NCBI GenBank assembly: GCA_963836785.1
Contig: CAWIKW010000019.1
Coordinates: 1-64,000 of the forward strand
Reading direction: 5' to 3'
From: DASQPR01 sp963836785
Lineage (GTDB): Bacteria; Actinomycetota; Actinomycetes; Mycobacteriales; Micromonosporaceae
DNA length: 64,000 bases
Each line of letters starts with the position of its first letter. Positions within the stretch are counted from its first letter, which is position 1. The notes beneath the pieces were generated by a model. That model was not told the DNA's origin. It searched no databases and saw only the letters and a program-made list of their open reading frames with translations. The position numbers were made by a program, and so were the translations under genes. Shown piece after piece: positions 16,924-25,656 of this stretch.

Positions 16924-18303
16924 CTATCCGGCAATCGACAGTGCTTGGTTGATCTGGCTGTCGACCTGTGTCAGACCGGTGCCGAGGTTAGACACCTTGC
17001 CCGCCTGCCACTTGTCCACGAACGCCTGCATGTCGTCCTGGTACGTCGTGCCGGCGCCGCTCGGCGGGGTGGTCGACGTGGCCGGGTTCGCCGAGATCTG
17101 CAGGAACAGCTTGAAGTTCGCGTCCGCGGACAGGTTCGGCGAGTTCAGCGCGGATGTGAGGGTCGGGACATTCTTGATGCCGTTGGCGAGCTTGACCATC
17201 GCGTCGGTGTTCGTCGTGAGGTACTTGATGAACACCCACGCCGCCTCGGGGTTCTTCGAACCGCGGGAGATGCCGATCACGTTGCCGGTGATGTAGCCGG
17301 AGCCGTACGTGCTGGCTCGGGCGGCGCTGACCGGGATCGGCGCGACGCCGTAGTCGACCTTGGACTTGTCCGCGGCGATCGACGCGATGCGCCACTCACC
17401 GTCCATGTTGATCGCGAGCTTGCCGGCCTCGAAAGCGTTCTGTGCGCTGAATTCGTCGCCGAAGGTCGCGTTGAACTTCGTGAGCTTGTTGTAGCCGTAC
17501 CAGTCGACGAGGCTCTTCTGCCAGTTGAGCAGCTCCTGCCACGCCGGGTCGGTGCCGATCGCGGACTTGCCGTCGTCGGTGAGCCACTTGGCCCCGGTCA
17601 TCGGCGCGAAGTGCGCGGCCGAATTCTCGTAGATACCGAACGATGGGTCGAAGCCGGCGACCTTGATCGAGCCGTCCGGGTTGAACTTGGTGAGCTTCTT
17701 CGCGTCGGCGGTCAGCTCGTCCAGCGTCTTCGGCGGCTCGGTGATGCCGGCCGCGGCGAACATGGTCTTGTTGTAGTAGATCCCGTACGCGTCGTTGAGG
17801 AACGGCATCGTGCAGCGCTTGTTGTTGTACTGCGTGTAGTTGAGAACAGGCCCCGGGATCTGGGACAGGTCGATCTTGTCGCGCTTGATGTACGGCGTCA
17901 GATCCTGCCACGCACCGGACTGGCAGAATTTGCCGACGATGTCCGTCGAGTAGGACAGGCCGACATCGGGACCGCCGCCGGCCGCGATCGCCTGGGTCAT
18001 TTTGTCGTCGTCCTGGCCGTCCTTGACGATGACCTTGATGTTCGGGTGGGACGCCTCGAAGTCGGCGACCACGCCCTGGATCGCCGCGGACTCACGGTCG
18101 GTGAAGAAATGCCAGAACGTGATCGTGCCGGAGGCGGTGACGCCGGGCGACGCGATCGGCTTGCTGGCGTGGGTGCTCGGCGTGCACGCGGCGGCCGCCG
18201 TGACTATCGCGGCGCCGATCGCGACCACGCCGACGAGGCGAGTCCGGTGGCGCCGTGCCGCTATCGCTCCATCTCGGTGTGACTGGCGCAGGTGACCCTT
18301 CAT
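16924..18303 (-). CDS. Sugar ABC transporter substrate-binding lipoprotein
   Basis: 459 aa. An Arg-rich N-terminus and hydrophobic core end in a lipobox (TAAAAC, lipidated Cys40), so the protein is anchored outside the membrane. The body is a family-1 extracellular solute-binding protein (GTITFWHFFTDRES, AIAAGGGPDVGLSYSTDIV, AYGIYYNKTMFAAAGI). Start ATG 18303 has GGAG 8 nt upstream; the in-frame upstream extension lacks a ribosome site. It is first gene of the importer operon and probably under the control of the ROK regulator next to it. Confidence 0.9.
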   Translation of the reverse strand: MKGHLRQSHRDGAIAARRHRTRLVGVVAIGAAIVTAAAACTPSTHASKPIASPGVTASGTITFWHFFTDRESAAIQGVVADFEASHPNIKVIVKDGQDDDKMTQAIAAGGGPDVGLSYSTDIVGKFCQSGAWQDLTPYIKRDKIDLSQIPGPVLNYTQYNNKRCTMPFLNDAYGIYYNKTMFAAAGITEPPKTLDELTADAKKLTKFNPDGSIKVAGFDPSFGIYENSAAHFAPMTGAKWLTDDGKSAIGTDPAWQELLNWQKSLVDWYGYNKLTKFNATFGDEFSAQNAFEAGKLAINMDGEWRIASIAADKSKVDYGVAPIPVSAARASTYGSGYITGNVIGISRGSKNPEAAWVFIKYLTTNTDAMVKLANGIKNVPTLTSALNSPNLSADANFKLFLQISANPATSTTPPSGAGTTYQDDMQAFVDKWQAGKVSNLGTGLTQVDSQINQALSIAG

Positions 18304-18399
18304 GGCCGTACTCCAATCGAGGGGGTGGCGGTGCTGGTGGGTGGGTGTCAAGTGGCGGGTCTATGGGCGGGATTCGAATGGCCGGCGTCTACCGCCGGT

Positions 18400-19599
18400 C
18401 TATGGGCGCGCGTCGTGAACGGACTGGATCAGGTCGTTGCGGAGCCGGTCGAGGCCGGCGTCGATCGCACCGAGCAGGACCGGATCGTCGCTCACGCCAC
18501 TGGTGGCGATCGCGGCTTCGAGCGGGCCGTTGGCGCGCATCACGACCGCGGCGGCGTCGCGGAGGCGGGCGCCGCCGGCCCGGCCAACCGCGCCGGCCAG
18601 GACGATGAGCGACGGATCGAGCACGGCGACGACGGTCGCGGCGGCCAGCGCGACACGTTGTGCCAGGGCCGCGATGAATGCCGCGCCGCCGGTCGCGACC
18701 GCCTCGGCCGGGGTCTTGGCATGCACGCCGTGCTCGGCCGCGAGCCACAGCACCGCCGGTCCGGAGAGGACGCTGTGCAGGTCTGGACTGTCGCGCGGGG
18801 CCGCCGAGCGCTGGCTCGGGGCGTTCAGGCCGGTACGGCCACCAACCAGCCCGAGCGGCATGTAGCCGATCTCGCCGGCTCCGCCACGCGAACCGCGCAG
18901 CAGCGTGCCCCCGAGATCGATGGCGAGCCCGAGGCCGTTGTCGAGCCACAGCAGCGCGAACGACTCGGTGCCGGCGCCGACACCGTGCCGACGCTCGGCG
19001 ATCGCGGCGAGGTTGACGTCGTTGTCCACCTCGACCGGGGCGGCGAGCCGGCGGCGCAGCGTCGACACGAGCCCCGGGCGGCCGAGACCCGGCACGTCGA
19101 CGTGGTGGATGGTGTCGGTCGTGTGGTCGTACGACCCGGGCACGCCGAGGTGGGTGTGCCGGATCCGGTTCGGATCGAGGCCGGCGTCCAGGCAGACCGA
19201 GTGGAGTTCGAGGATGAGCGTGTCGGCCGGGTCGGTCCCGTCGAGTGCCACGATCCGCTCGTCGCGCGCCCGCGTCGTGCCGGCGAGGTCGCAGACCGCC
19301 AGGGAGATCTCCGGCGGCCCGCCCGTCTCTCGTACGGACAGGGCGGCCGTATAGGCCCCATCCGGGTTCGTCGCGTAGATCTCGGCGTTCGGGCCGGGGC
19401 CGCCACTCGTGTGACCAGTGATGCGCGCGAGGTCGGCGAGAACGAGCGCGCGCAACACATCCGACGTCGTCGGCTTGGACAGGCCAGTCAGCTCCCGGAT
19501 ATCCGCCCTGGTCAGCGGGCCGCGAGTCAGCAGGTGGGCGAGGACGGCGCTGGTGTTCATGGCGCGGAGCAGTTTCGCTGAACCGGACGGCCGTTCCAT
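18400..19599 (-). CDS. ROK-family transcriptional regulator
   Basis: 399 aa. An N-terminal winged helix (residues about 10-65, with RADIRELTGLSKPTTSDVLR) is joined to a ROK sugar-kinase-like domain (LGVPGSYDHTTD, DNDVNLAAIAERRHG, LDNGLGLAIDLGGTLLRGSRGGAGEIGYMP in successive blocks). The usual ROK zinc-binding Cys cluster after the GEIG motif is missing, and ATP-site glycines are altered, consistent with a sugar-sensing repressor rather than a kinase. It lies directly upstream of the lipoprotein gene, same strand, 96 bp apart, and likely represses the beta-glucoside locus and itself through the palindrome at 19636. Confidence 0.9.
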   Translation of the reverse strand: MERPSGSAKLLRAMNTSAVLAHLLTRGPLTRADIRELTGLSKPTTSDVLRALVLADLARITGHTSGGPGPNAEIYATNPDGAYTAALSVRETGGPPEISLAVCDLAGTTRARDERIVALDGTDPADTLILELHSVCLDAGLDPNRIRHTHLGVPGSYDHTTDTIHHVDVPGLGRPGLVSTLRRRLAAPVEVDNDVNLAAIAERRHGVGAGTESFALLWLDNGLGLAIDLGGTLLRGSRGGAGEIGYMPLGLVGGRTGLNAPSQRSAAPRDSPDLHSVLSGPAVLWLAAEHGVHAKTPAEAVATGGAAFIAALAQRVALAAATVVAVLDPSLIVLAGAVGRAGGARLRDAAAVVMRANGPLEAAIATSGVSDDPVLLGAIDAGLDRLRNDLIQSVHDARP

Positions 19600-19635
19600 C
19601 GGGCCCCCATCCGCGCGATCGTCGGGACGATCATC

Positions 19636-19656
19636 AGTTAGGCAACCTGACTAACT
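19636..19656. promoter_or_regulatory. Candidate ROK operator
   Basis: AGTTAG-N9-CTAACT palindrome, 37 bp upstream of the ROK gene start. TTAG/CTAA half-sites are usual for ROK repressors, so autoregulation is likely. No second perfect copy was seen upstream of the lipoprotein gene. Confidence 0.55.
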
Positions 19657-19712
19657 ATTGCGGGAGAACGTACGACCGCATCGCCGTCGTGTCAATGGGT
19701 GTGTTTTCGCAG

Positions 19713-19808
19713 TCCATGATCCATCGGCACGGACGGTTGAGGACGATATTCGACCGCAATCGTCCCGGTCTGTGGATCATGAAAAACGGCCTGGTGGATC
19801 ATGAAAAG
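19713..19808. repeat. Paired TGGATCATGAAAA repeats with an inverted partner
   Basis: GTGGATCATGAAAA is at 19772-19785 and 19794-19807, a 22-bp (two helical turn) period. An inverted copy, CCATGATCCA, is at 19714-19723. They lie in the 354-bp gap between the divergent ROK and PadR genes, which holds no supported gene. The phased arrangement suggests a protein-binding site. Confidence 0.6.
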
Positions 19809-19953
19809 TGGGGATGCGGCCGGCCGCAGGAGCGCTCGGAGGCGCCCATGCTCCACGCCCGACGGAGCGGTGTGGACAGATAGATGACCTCTAATGTGGA
19901 CACGCAATAGCGATATCCTGGACGGGTCGGTCAAATCGTGGCACCGTGGACTC

Positions 19954-20469
19954 ATGCCAGAGTCTGGAGTAAATGCCACCGCGGCCGCGTTGTTGGGGCT
20001 GCTACATGACGGTCCGATGACCGGTGGCCAGTTGATGGCCGAAGCCGACCGCAGGCTCGGCGCTTATTGGTCGATGACGCGCAGCCAGGTCTACCGGGAG
20101 CTGCCCGCACTCGCCGACATGGGATACGTACGGATGGGCAAGCCAGGGCCACGGTCCAGCCAGCCGTACTCGATCACGCCGTCCGGCCGTCGTGCCTTTT
20201 CGCGCTGGCTGAACGAGGAGCCGGCCCGAGAAGCCGTACGCAATCCAGTCGTTCTGCGGGCCGCGTTCGGCAACTTGCAGACGCCCAACACGCTCGCATC
20301 GGCGTACGCGGAGGCCGCTGACTACCACAGTCAGGCGCTCGCGGATCTTCGCGAGACGGTCAAGACGATGAAGCGTGACGGGGACACCTTCACGGCGGCG
20401 GCGCAGGAATTTGCGATCGGGTACCACAAGGCAGTGCTTGCTTGGCTCAAGACGGCTCCTACTAAGTAA
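19954..20469 (+). CDS. PadR-family transcriptional regulator
   Basis: 171 aa. The N-terminal PadR winged helix runs over residues 1-85: AALLGLLHDGPMTGGQLMAE, then the recognition region SMTRSQVYRELPALADMGYV, then the wing KPGPRSSQPYSITPSGRRAF. The C-terminal helical dimerisation region is of the Vir_act_alpha_C type. ATG 19954 is chosen because PadR proteins start just before this first helix. It is the only gene between the ROK regulator and prfB; its target is unknown, and PadR proteins usually control an adjacent gene or themselves. Confidence 0.88.
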   Translation: MPESGVNATAAALLGLLHDGPMTGGQLMAEADRRLGAYWSMTRSQVYRELPALADMGYVRMGKPGPRSSQPYSITPSGRRAFSRWLNEEPAREAVRNPVVLRAAFGNLQTPNTLASAYAEAADYHSQALADLRETVKTMKRDGDTFTAAAQEFAIGYHKAVLAWLKTAPTK

Positions 20470-20481
20470 GCCCTAGATCAA

Positions 20482-20555
20482 CGGCGCCGGGGCGAGCTTG
20501 CCCGCTCGACGGCAGAGCGTTTTAGGTCTTCGTGGGCAAGCTCGCCCCGGCGCCG
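20482..20555. terminator. Perfect 22-bp inverted repeat, probable terminator
   Basis: CGGCGCCGGGGCGAGCTTGCCC at 20482-20503 is perfectly repeated in reverse at 20534-20555, leaving a 30-nt loop. It is 13 bp after the padR stop. The long arm and large loop are unusual for a simple terminator, so it may be a dispersed repeat element used as one. No poly-U follows. Confidence 0.6.
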
Positions 20556-20730
20556 GACCTGTGTGGGCTGCGTCGGTAGACGAGGGGTTTAGGGCTCTCG
20601 GGGTGGACGTGGGATCGGGGGACGGTCCCGTGGCGGCGGGCAAGATCCAAGTGGGGGCGACGGGACGGGTTGGCCTGGGCGCGGCGGGCGAGGCGCGGAT
20701 TGGGCCGGGTAGTCAGTACTGTTGATTGCT

Positions 20731-21849
20731 GTGACTGAAGTCGATTACGCCGAACAGCTCAAGAGCCTCGATGCCGTCCTCCGCAATGTGGAGGTCGTGC
20801 TCGACCTGCCGCGCATGCGCAAGGAGAAGGCTGAGCTGGAGGCGGCCGCGTCCGAGCCGAGCCTCTGGGACGATCCGGGGCGGGCGCAGCAGGTCACGTC
20901 GAAGCTGTCGTACGCCAGCGCCGAGATCAACCGGGTCGAGAAGCTCCGCGGCCGGCTGGACGACGCCGGTGTGCTGCTGGAGTTGGCCCAGGGTGAGGAC
21001 GATCCGGCGTCACTGGCCGAGGTCGGCACCGAGATCGTCGCGCTCCGGAAGGCGATCGACGAGCTGGAGATCCGGACGCTGCTGTCCGGCGAGTACGACA
21101 TCCGCGAGGCACTCGTGACGATCCGGTCGGGCGCGGGCGGCGTGGATGCGGCCGATTTCGCCGAGATGTTGCTGCGGATGTACCTGCGCTGGGCCGAGCG
21201 GCATGGCTATCCGACCGAGGTCTATGACACCTCCTATGCGGAAGAGGCCGGGATCAAGTCGGCCACGTTCGCGGTCAAGGTGCCATACGCCTACGGCACG
21301 CTCTCGGTTGAGCAGGGCACGCACCGGCTCGTGCGGATCAGCCCGTTCGACAACCAGGGCCGGCGCCAGACGAGTTTCGCCGCGGTTGAGGTCGTGCCGG
21401 TCGTCGAGCAGACCGACGCGATCGACATCCCGGACGACGAGATCCGTGTCGACGTCTACCGGTCGTCCGGCCCGGGCGGCCAGGGCGTCAACACGACGGA
21501 CTCGGCGGTCCGGCTGACCCATATCCCGACCGGCATCGTGGTCTCGTGCCAGAACGAACGGTCGCAGATCCAAAACAAGGCGACCGCGATGGTGGTGCTG
21601 CAGGCGAAACTGCTCGCGCTCAAGAAGGCCGAAGAAGCCGCCACGATGGATGCGCTGCGGGGTGACGTGGCCGGTTCGTGGGGCGATCAGATGCGGTCGT
21701 ACGTGTTGCACCCGTACCAGATGGTCAAGGATCTTCGCACCGAGTACGAGGTCGGCAATCCGTCGCCGGTATTCGACGGCGATCTCGATGGTTTTGTCGA
21801 GGCGGGCATCCGCTGGCGTAAACAGAGAGAGATGGCTGTCCGGCCTTAG
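20731..21849 (+). CDS. prfB: Peptide chain release factor 2
   Basis: 372 aa. RF2 recognises UAA and UGA and triggers peptide release. The specificity tripeptide SPF is at residues 204-206 and the catalytic GGQ at 249-251 (GPGGQGVN). The N-terminal coiled-coil domain (LRNVEVVLDLPRMRKEKAELE) is complete. The gene is a single open frame: the programmed +1 frameshift of E. coli prfB is absent, as usual in actinobacteria. GTG 20731 lies 8 nt after TACTGT. Confidence 0.97.
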   Translation: MTEVDYAEQLKSLDAVLRNVEVVLDLPRMRKEKAELEAAASEPSLWDDPGRAQQVTSKLSYASAEINRVEKLRGRLDDAGVLLELAQGEDDPASLAEVGTEIVALRKAIDELEIRTLLSGEYDIREALVTIRSGAGGVDAADFAEMLLRMYLRWAERHGYPTEVYDTSYAEEAGIKSATFAVKVPYAYGTLSVEQGTHRLVRISPFDNQGRRQTSFAAVEVVPVVEQTDAIDIPDDEIRVDVYRSSGPGGQGVNTTDSAVRLTHIPTGIVVSCQNERSQIQNKATAMVVLQAKLLALKKAEEAATMDALRGDVAGSWGDQMRSYVLHPYQMVKDLRTEYEVGNPSPVFDGDLDGFVEAGIRWRKQREMAVRP

Positions 21850-21939
21850 TGACCCAGCTCACACGCAATTCGCGGGAATTCATGGGTTTTTGTCCCGAGT
21901 TGTGCACCCGATTGTTCCGAATCGGCACGGGACACCGAC

Positions 21940-21967
21940 TTGGCTCAGAGTCATCACCGCGTAAACT
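21940..21967 (+). promoter_or_regulatory. Promoter of ftsE
   Basis: TTGGCT (21940-21945), 16-nt spacer, TAAACT (21962-21967), 6 nt before the ftsE GTG. The start point predicted from this promoter coincides with the start codon, so the ftsEX mRNA is probably leaderless. The 124-bp region between prfB and ftsE contains no other feature. Confidence 0.6.
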
Positions 21968-21973
21968 CCACCC

Positions 21974-22654
21974 GTGATTCAGCTCGAAAACGTCACGAAG
22001 ACCTATCCGAAGGCCGCCCGTCCCTCCCTCGACGGCGTGTCTGTGTCCATCGACAAGGGCGACTTCGTCTTCTTCATCGGCCCCTCCGGCTCGGGTAAGT
22101 CGACCATCGTGAAGCTGCTGCTGCACGAGGTCGCTCCGACAAGGGGACGAGTCGTCGTCAACGACAAGGACGTCTCGACGCTGCGATCGTGGCGGATCCC
22201 GCACTTCCGCCGGTCGATCGGTTGCGTGTTCCAGGACTTCCGCCTGCTGCCGACGCGTACGGCCTACGAGAATGTCGCGTTCGCCCTCGAGGTGATCGGC
22301 AAGTCGCAGGCCGTGGCGCGGCGCGTAGTGCCCGAGGTGCTCGAACTGGTCGGCCTCGGCGGCAAGGAGCACCGCTACCCCCACGAGCTCTCCGGTGGCG
22401 AGCAGCAGCGCGTCGCCGTGGCGCGGGCATTCGTCAACCGGCCGCTGATCCTCCTGGCCGATGAGCCGACCGGAAACCTCGACCCCGATACGTCGATCGA
22501 GATCATGCGTCTGCTCGACCGGATCAACCGCACGGGCACGACGGTCGTGATGGTGACGCACGACTCGAACATCGTGAACCAGATGCGTCGCCGAGTCGTC
22601 GAGATCGAAGGCGGCAAGATCGTCCGGGACCAGCCCCGCGGCGTGTACGGCTGA
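21974..22654 (+). CDS. ftsE: Cell division ATP-binding protein FtsE
   Basis: 226-aa ABC ATPase. Walker A is GPSGSGKST (about residues 37-45), the Q-loop is in VFQDFRLLP, the signature is LSGGEQQR, Walker B is LLADEPTGNLD and the H-loop is VTHDS. FtsE and FtsX form a complex that couples ATP hydrolysis at the divisome to activation of a periplasmic cell-wall hydrolase. Length is normal. Separated by 52 bp from ftsX in the same operon. Confidence 0.97.
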   Translation: MIQLENVTKTYPKAARPSLDGVSVSIDKGDFVFFIGPSGSGKSTIVKLLLHEVAPTRGRVVVNDKDVSTLRSWRIPHFRRSIGCVFQDFRLLPTRTAYENVAFALEVIGKSQAVARRVVPEVLELVGLGGKEHRYPHELSGGEQQRVAVARAFVNRPLILLADEPTGNLDPDTSIEIMRLLDRINRTGTTVVMVTHDSNIVNQMRRRVVEIEGGKIVRDQPRGVYG

Positions 22655-22706
22655 CGGAACCCCCCGCCGGCCAGCCGACCCCGTCCGAAAGGAACACCGA
22701 ACTCCG

Positions 22707-23582
22707 ATGCGTGCGAAGTACGTCCTGTCCGAAGTGATGGTCGGGCTGTGGCGCAACGTCACGATGACCATCGCGATGATCATCACGATGGCGGTGTCGC
22801 TCACCATGCTGGGCGCCAGCCTCGTGATGTACCACCAGGTCGGGGAGATGAAGAAGACGTTCCTGTCGAATGTCCAGGTTTCGATCTTCCTCGACACGGC
22901 CGTGACCGACGACCAGACGCAGGCTCTGGACGCCAAGATCAAGAGCGACTCGCGTATCTCGAGCGACCAGTTCCTGGACAAGGACGCGTCCTGGAAGCAG
23001 TTCCAGCAGCAGATGGCGAACGACCCGGCGCTGCTGCAGTCGATCACGCCCGATCAGGTGCCACAGTCGTTCCGGCTGAAGCTCAAGAACCCCAACCAGG
23101 TCGACCAGATCTCCGCCACATACAAGGGCCTGCCCGGCGTCGACGAGGTCATCAATCAGGCGTCGGTGCTCAACCGGGTCTTCAAGGTGCTCGGGGCATT
23201 GCAGGGTCTGGCGCTGACACTCGCCATCGCCCAAGGACTCGCGGCATTGCTGCTCGTGGCCAACACGATCCAGGTCGCCGCGTACAGCAAGCGGCGAGAA
23301 GTCGCGGTGATGAAACTCGTCGGCGCGTCGAACTGGTTCATCCAGTCGCCGTTCGTCCTGGAGGCTATGTTCGCCGGCGCGATCGGTGCGCTGATCGCCT
23401 ACGGCGGCTTGGTCGCGGCGAAGTTCTTCCTCATCGACGGATCGCTGTCGGCGTTGTCCGCGCTGCTCGGTGAGGTGAAGTGGTCGACAATCAACATCAT
23501 GCTGCCGCTTCTGGTGGTCGCCGGAGCGCTGGTGTCCGGCCTCACCGGCTGGATCACCCTGCGGTTCTACATCAAGAAGTAG
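22707..23582 (+). CDS. ftsX: Cell division protein FtsX
   Basis: 291-aa membrane partner of FtsE. One helix (residues about 20-45), a large extracellular loop of about 120 residues (the domain that in actinobacteria activates a NlpC/P60 hydrolase such as RipC), then three further helices. The cytoplasmic coupling segment AAYSKRREVAVMKLVGAS is the FtsX hallmark. The start has AAAGGAA about 12 nt upstream. Confidence 0.96.
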   Translation: MRAKYVLSEVMVGLWRNVTMTIAMIITMAVSLTMLGASLVMYHQVGEMKKTFLSNVQVSIFLDTAVTDDQTQALDAKIKSDSRISSDQFLDKDASWKQFQQQMANDPALLQSITPDQVPQSFRLKLKNPNQVDQISATYKGLPGVDEVINQASVLNRVFKVLGALQGLALTLAIAQGLAALLLVANTIQVAAYSKRREVAVMKLVGASNWFIQSPFVLEAMFAGAIGALIAYGGLVAAKFFLIDGSLSALSALLGEVKWSTINIMLPLLVVAGALVSGLTGWITLRFYIKK

Positions 23583-23606
23583 CTGCCTCAAGAGGCGATC
23601 GCGTCG

Positions 23607-23643
23607 AAGGGCGCCGGCATCCCGTACGGGGGCCGGCGCCTTT
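23607..23643 (+). terminator. Intrinsic terminator after ftsX
   Basis: Stem of 9 perfect GC pairs (GGCGCCGGC/GCCGGCGCC) extended by A-U and G-U pairs, 13-nt loop, followed by TTT. It is 25 bp after the ftsX stop. Confidence 0.7.
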
Positions 23644-23822
23644 GGCGTATGCCCCCGATGATGGCGCGAACGAGATAGTCGGGATGATCGTTGTAGCTCG
23701 TCGATCATCGACGGGACTAACGAACAAGACGCCGACCGGCCGCGCCGGATACCATGGACGTCGCACTCATCCCGCCCCTGAAGCATGTGATGAACGTGCC
23801 GATGTCCGGGAGGTGATCAGTG

Positions 23823-24308
23823 ATGCCCAGAGAAAAGGGTCGCAAGGTCATCGCGTCCAACAAGAAGGCGCGACACGACTATTCGATCTTGGAGACGTAC
23901 GAGGCCGGGATCGCCCTGACCGGCACCGAGGTCAAGTCCCTCCGGATGGGCCGCGCATCGCTGGTTGACGGCTTCGCCCAGGAACGCAATGGCGAGATCA
24001 TTCTGCACGGTGTCCACATCCCCGAATACACCCAGGGCACCTGGACCAACCACGAGGTTCGCCGTACCCGCAAATTGCTCTTGAAGCGCGCGGAGATCGA
24101 CAAGATTCTTCGCAAGGTCGGGGACTCCGGTCTCACCCTCGTCCCGCTCCAGCTCTATTTCTCCGACGGTTGGGCGAAGGTCGAGCTCGGTCTGGCCCGG
24201 GGCAAGCGGTCCTACGACAAGCGGCAGGACCTGGCCGAACGCGACGCGAAGCGGGAGATCGCCCGCGAGTTCGGGCGGCACCTCAAGGGTGCGTCGCGCA
24301 GCCGCTGA
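23823..24308 (+). CDS. smpB: SsrA-binding protein
   Basis: 161-aa partner of tmRNA in trans-translation. Hallmarks are IASNKKARHDYSILETYEAG, GTEVKSLRMGRASLVDGF, the IPEYTQG strand and the basic C-terminal tail GKRSYDKRQDLAERDAKREI that enters the ribosomal mRNA channel. GGGAGGTGA lies just upstream of ATG 23823 (a GTG 3 nt earlier is also possible). It directly precedes the tmRNA gene, so both components of ribosome rescue lie together. Confidence 0.97.
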   Translation: MPREKGRKVIASNKKARHDYSILETYEAGIALTGTEVKSLRMGRASLVDGFAQERNGEIILHGVHIPEYTQGTWTNHEVRRTRKLLLKRAEIDKILRKVGDSGLTLVPLQLYFSDGWAKVELGLARGKRSYDKRQDLAERDAKREIAREFGRHLKGASRSR

Positions 24309-24438
24309 CGGCGGCTGCGGACGACGCGCGGCACCAGCGCCGTAGTGGCGCGATCATCTCGGATGACGGTGGCCGCTCCGGCCGGCTAGAATGGGGGAGT
24401 CGCCCGCGAGGGTGACGCCTGCGACAACTCGCAGTCTC

Positions 24439-24810
24439 GGGGCTGACAGGTTTCGACTCTGTACGTTGCGGCAGGGGAAGCGAGCCGAGGAAGCCAACGC
24501 CGTCTCGTTAATCGACGTTGGAAACTATAAGCGCCAAGAATAATCGCGCTGAGCTCGCTCTCGCCGCCTGAGGCGAGTAGTAGCTCCGTCGGTCTGAGCA
24601 TGCCTTCGGCCCAGTAACCGGCGTCATTTAGAGGGCTGGCCAACCAGATCCTGTCGCGGGGTCTGCGCGGCGAGACTAATCGCGACTGGGCCCGTCTCAC
24701 CGTCTTGCTCACGTGAACGGTGGGGCCGAGTAATGACACAGTGAGCTGCGCTCGGAGAAGTCCTGTCAAGGCGGCGGAGGACCCGGGTTCGATTCCCGGC
24801 AGCTCCACAG
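24439..24810 (+). ncRNA. ssrA: Transfer-messenger RNA (tmRNA)
   Basis: The 5' end GGGGCTGACAGGTTTCGACT and 3' end GACCCGGGTTCGATTCCCGG-CAGCTCCA form the tRNA-like domain (7-bp acceptor with one G-U). By alignment with the Mycobacterium tmRNA, the resume codon is GCC at 24533-24535 after ATAAGC. The tag reads AKNNRAELALAA and stops at TGA 24569-24571; the ALAA end is the normal degradation signal. CCA is not fully encoded. The last three positions are approximate. Confidence 0.95.
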
Positions 24811-24875
24811 CGACAACGGCCCGGACCAGCAATGGTCCGGGCCGTCGTGCATAGCCAGGCGGCTCCCGCGCGTTG

Positions 24876-25493
24876 TCATGGCGAGACGGCGATGCCGAGC
24901 GACTCCGCCGCCGCGAACTTCGGCGCGCCCTTCTGGTAGAAGACGTCGAGTTCGGTGATCGTGAAGCCGGCGGCGGCCAGCATGTCGACGATCGGGCGGG
25001 TGAAGTGGCACCCGGCGAGCGCGCGGACTTCGATCGGGTCGAGGCGGCGCTGCCAGCGGCGTACGTTCTCGTCCGGCGCGAGGCCGTGTTCGGCGAAGTG
25101 AAGCGCGCCGCCCGGCTTCAGTACCCGTCGCAACTCGGCGAGGGCGACGGCGGCGTCCGGCACCGTACACAGGGTCCAGGTCGACAGCGCGGCGTCGTAG
25201 CTGTCATCAGGGAATGGCAGCGACTGCCCGTCCAGTCCGGATCGCTCGATCAGCACCGTCGATTGACGGATCCGCTTGTCCGCCAGCTTCCAGCCGACAT
25301 CGGCCGGTTCGACAGCGGCAACGCGCTTGATGTCGCGCGGGTAGTGCGGCACGTTGTGACCCGAGCCAAAGCCGATCTCGACGACATCGCCGTACAAACC
25401 AGCGCAGACGCGGTCTCGCATCGGATCCATCGACTTGGCGCCGCAGGCCATGTTGAGCACGTGCGGGACAACCCGGTCAGCGTAGAAACCCAT
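24876..25493 (-). CDS. Class I SAM-dependent methyltransferase
   Basis: 205 aa. SAM-binding motif I is VVEIGFGSGHNVPHYP; the acidic post-I residue is in VAAVEPADVG; motif IV-like ALSTWTLCTVPD and LRRVLKPGGALHFAEHG follow. The GAGGAGG site is 6 nt before the ATG. The arrangement is typical of UbiE/Methyltransf_11 enzymes; the substrate cannot be read from the sequence. Convergent with the tmRNA gene. Confidence 0.88.
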   Translation of the reverse strand: MGFYADRVVPHVLNMACGAKSMDPMRDRVCAGLYGDVVEIGFGSGHNVPHYPRDIKRVAAVEPADVGWKLADKRIRQSTVLIERSGLDGQSLPFPDDSYDAALSTWTLCTVPDAAVALAELRRVLKPGGALHFAEHGLAPDENVRRWQRRLDPIEVRALAGCHFTRPIVDMLAAAGFTITELDVFYQKGAPKFAAAESLGIAVSP

Positions 25494-25656
25494 CGTCTGC
25501 CTCCTCGTATCGATGTCGCGCGGCTGGCACCCGCCATACGGACGACGTTAGGTCGCGGCTGCCCCCGCGTCATGGGGCGTTCTCCCCATCTCCTGTCGGC
25601 GCGGGTCGCCACGAGCCCCGGCCACCGCGGCCGCCGCAATCCGGCCGCCGCGGCCG

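Noticed and set aside
19689..19883. 64-aa plus-strand frame before padR
   Set aside because: It covers the phased TGGATCATG repeats, has no ribosome site and no family similarity I can recognise.
20722..20760. Programmed frameshift in prfB
   Set aside because: The RF2 frame is continuous from the start; no in-frame TGA or slippery CTTTGA is present.
24421..24438. Additional tRNA gene just before tmRNA
   Set aside because: The tRNA-like 3' end near 24780 belongs to tmRNA; no separate cloverleaf is found.
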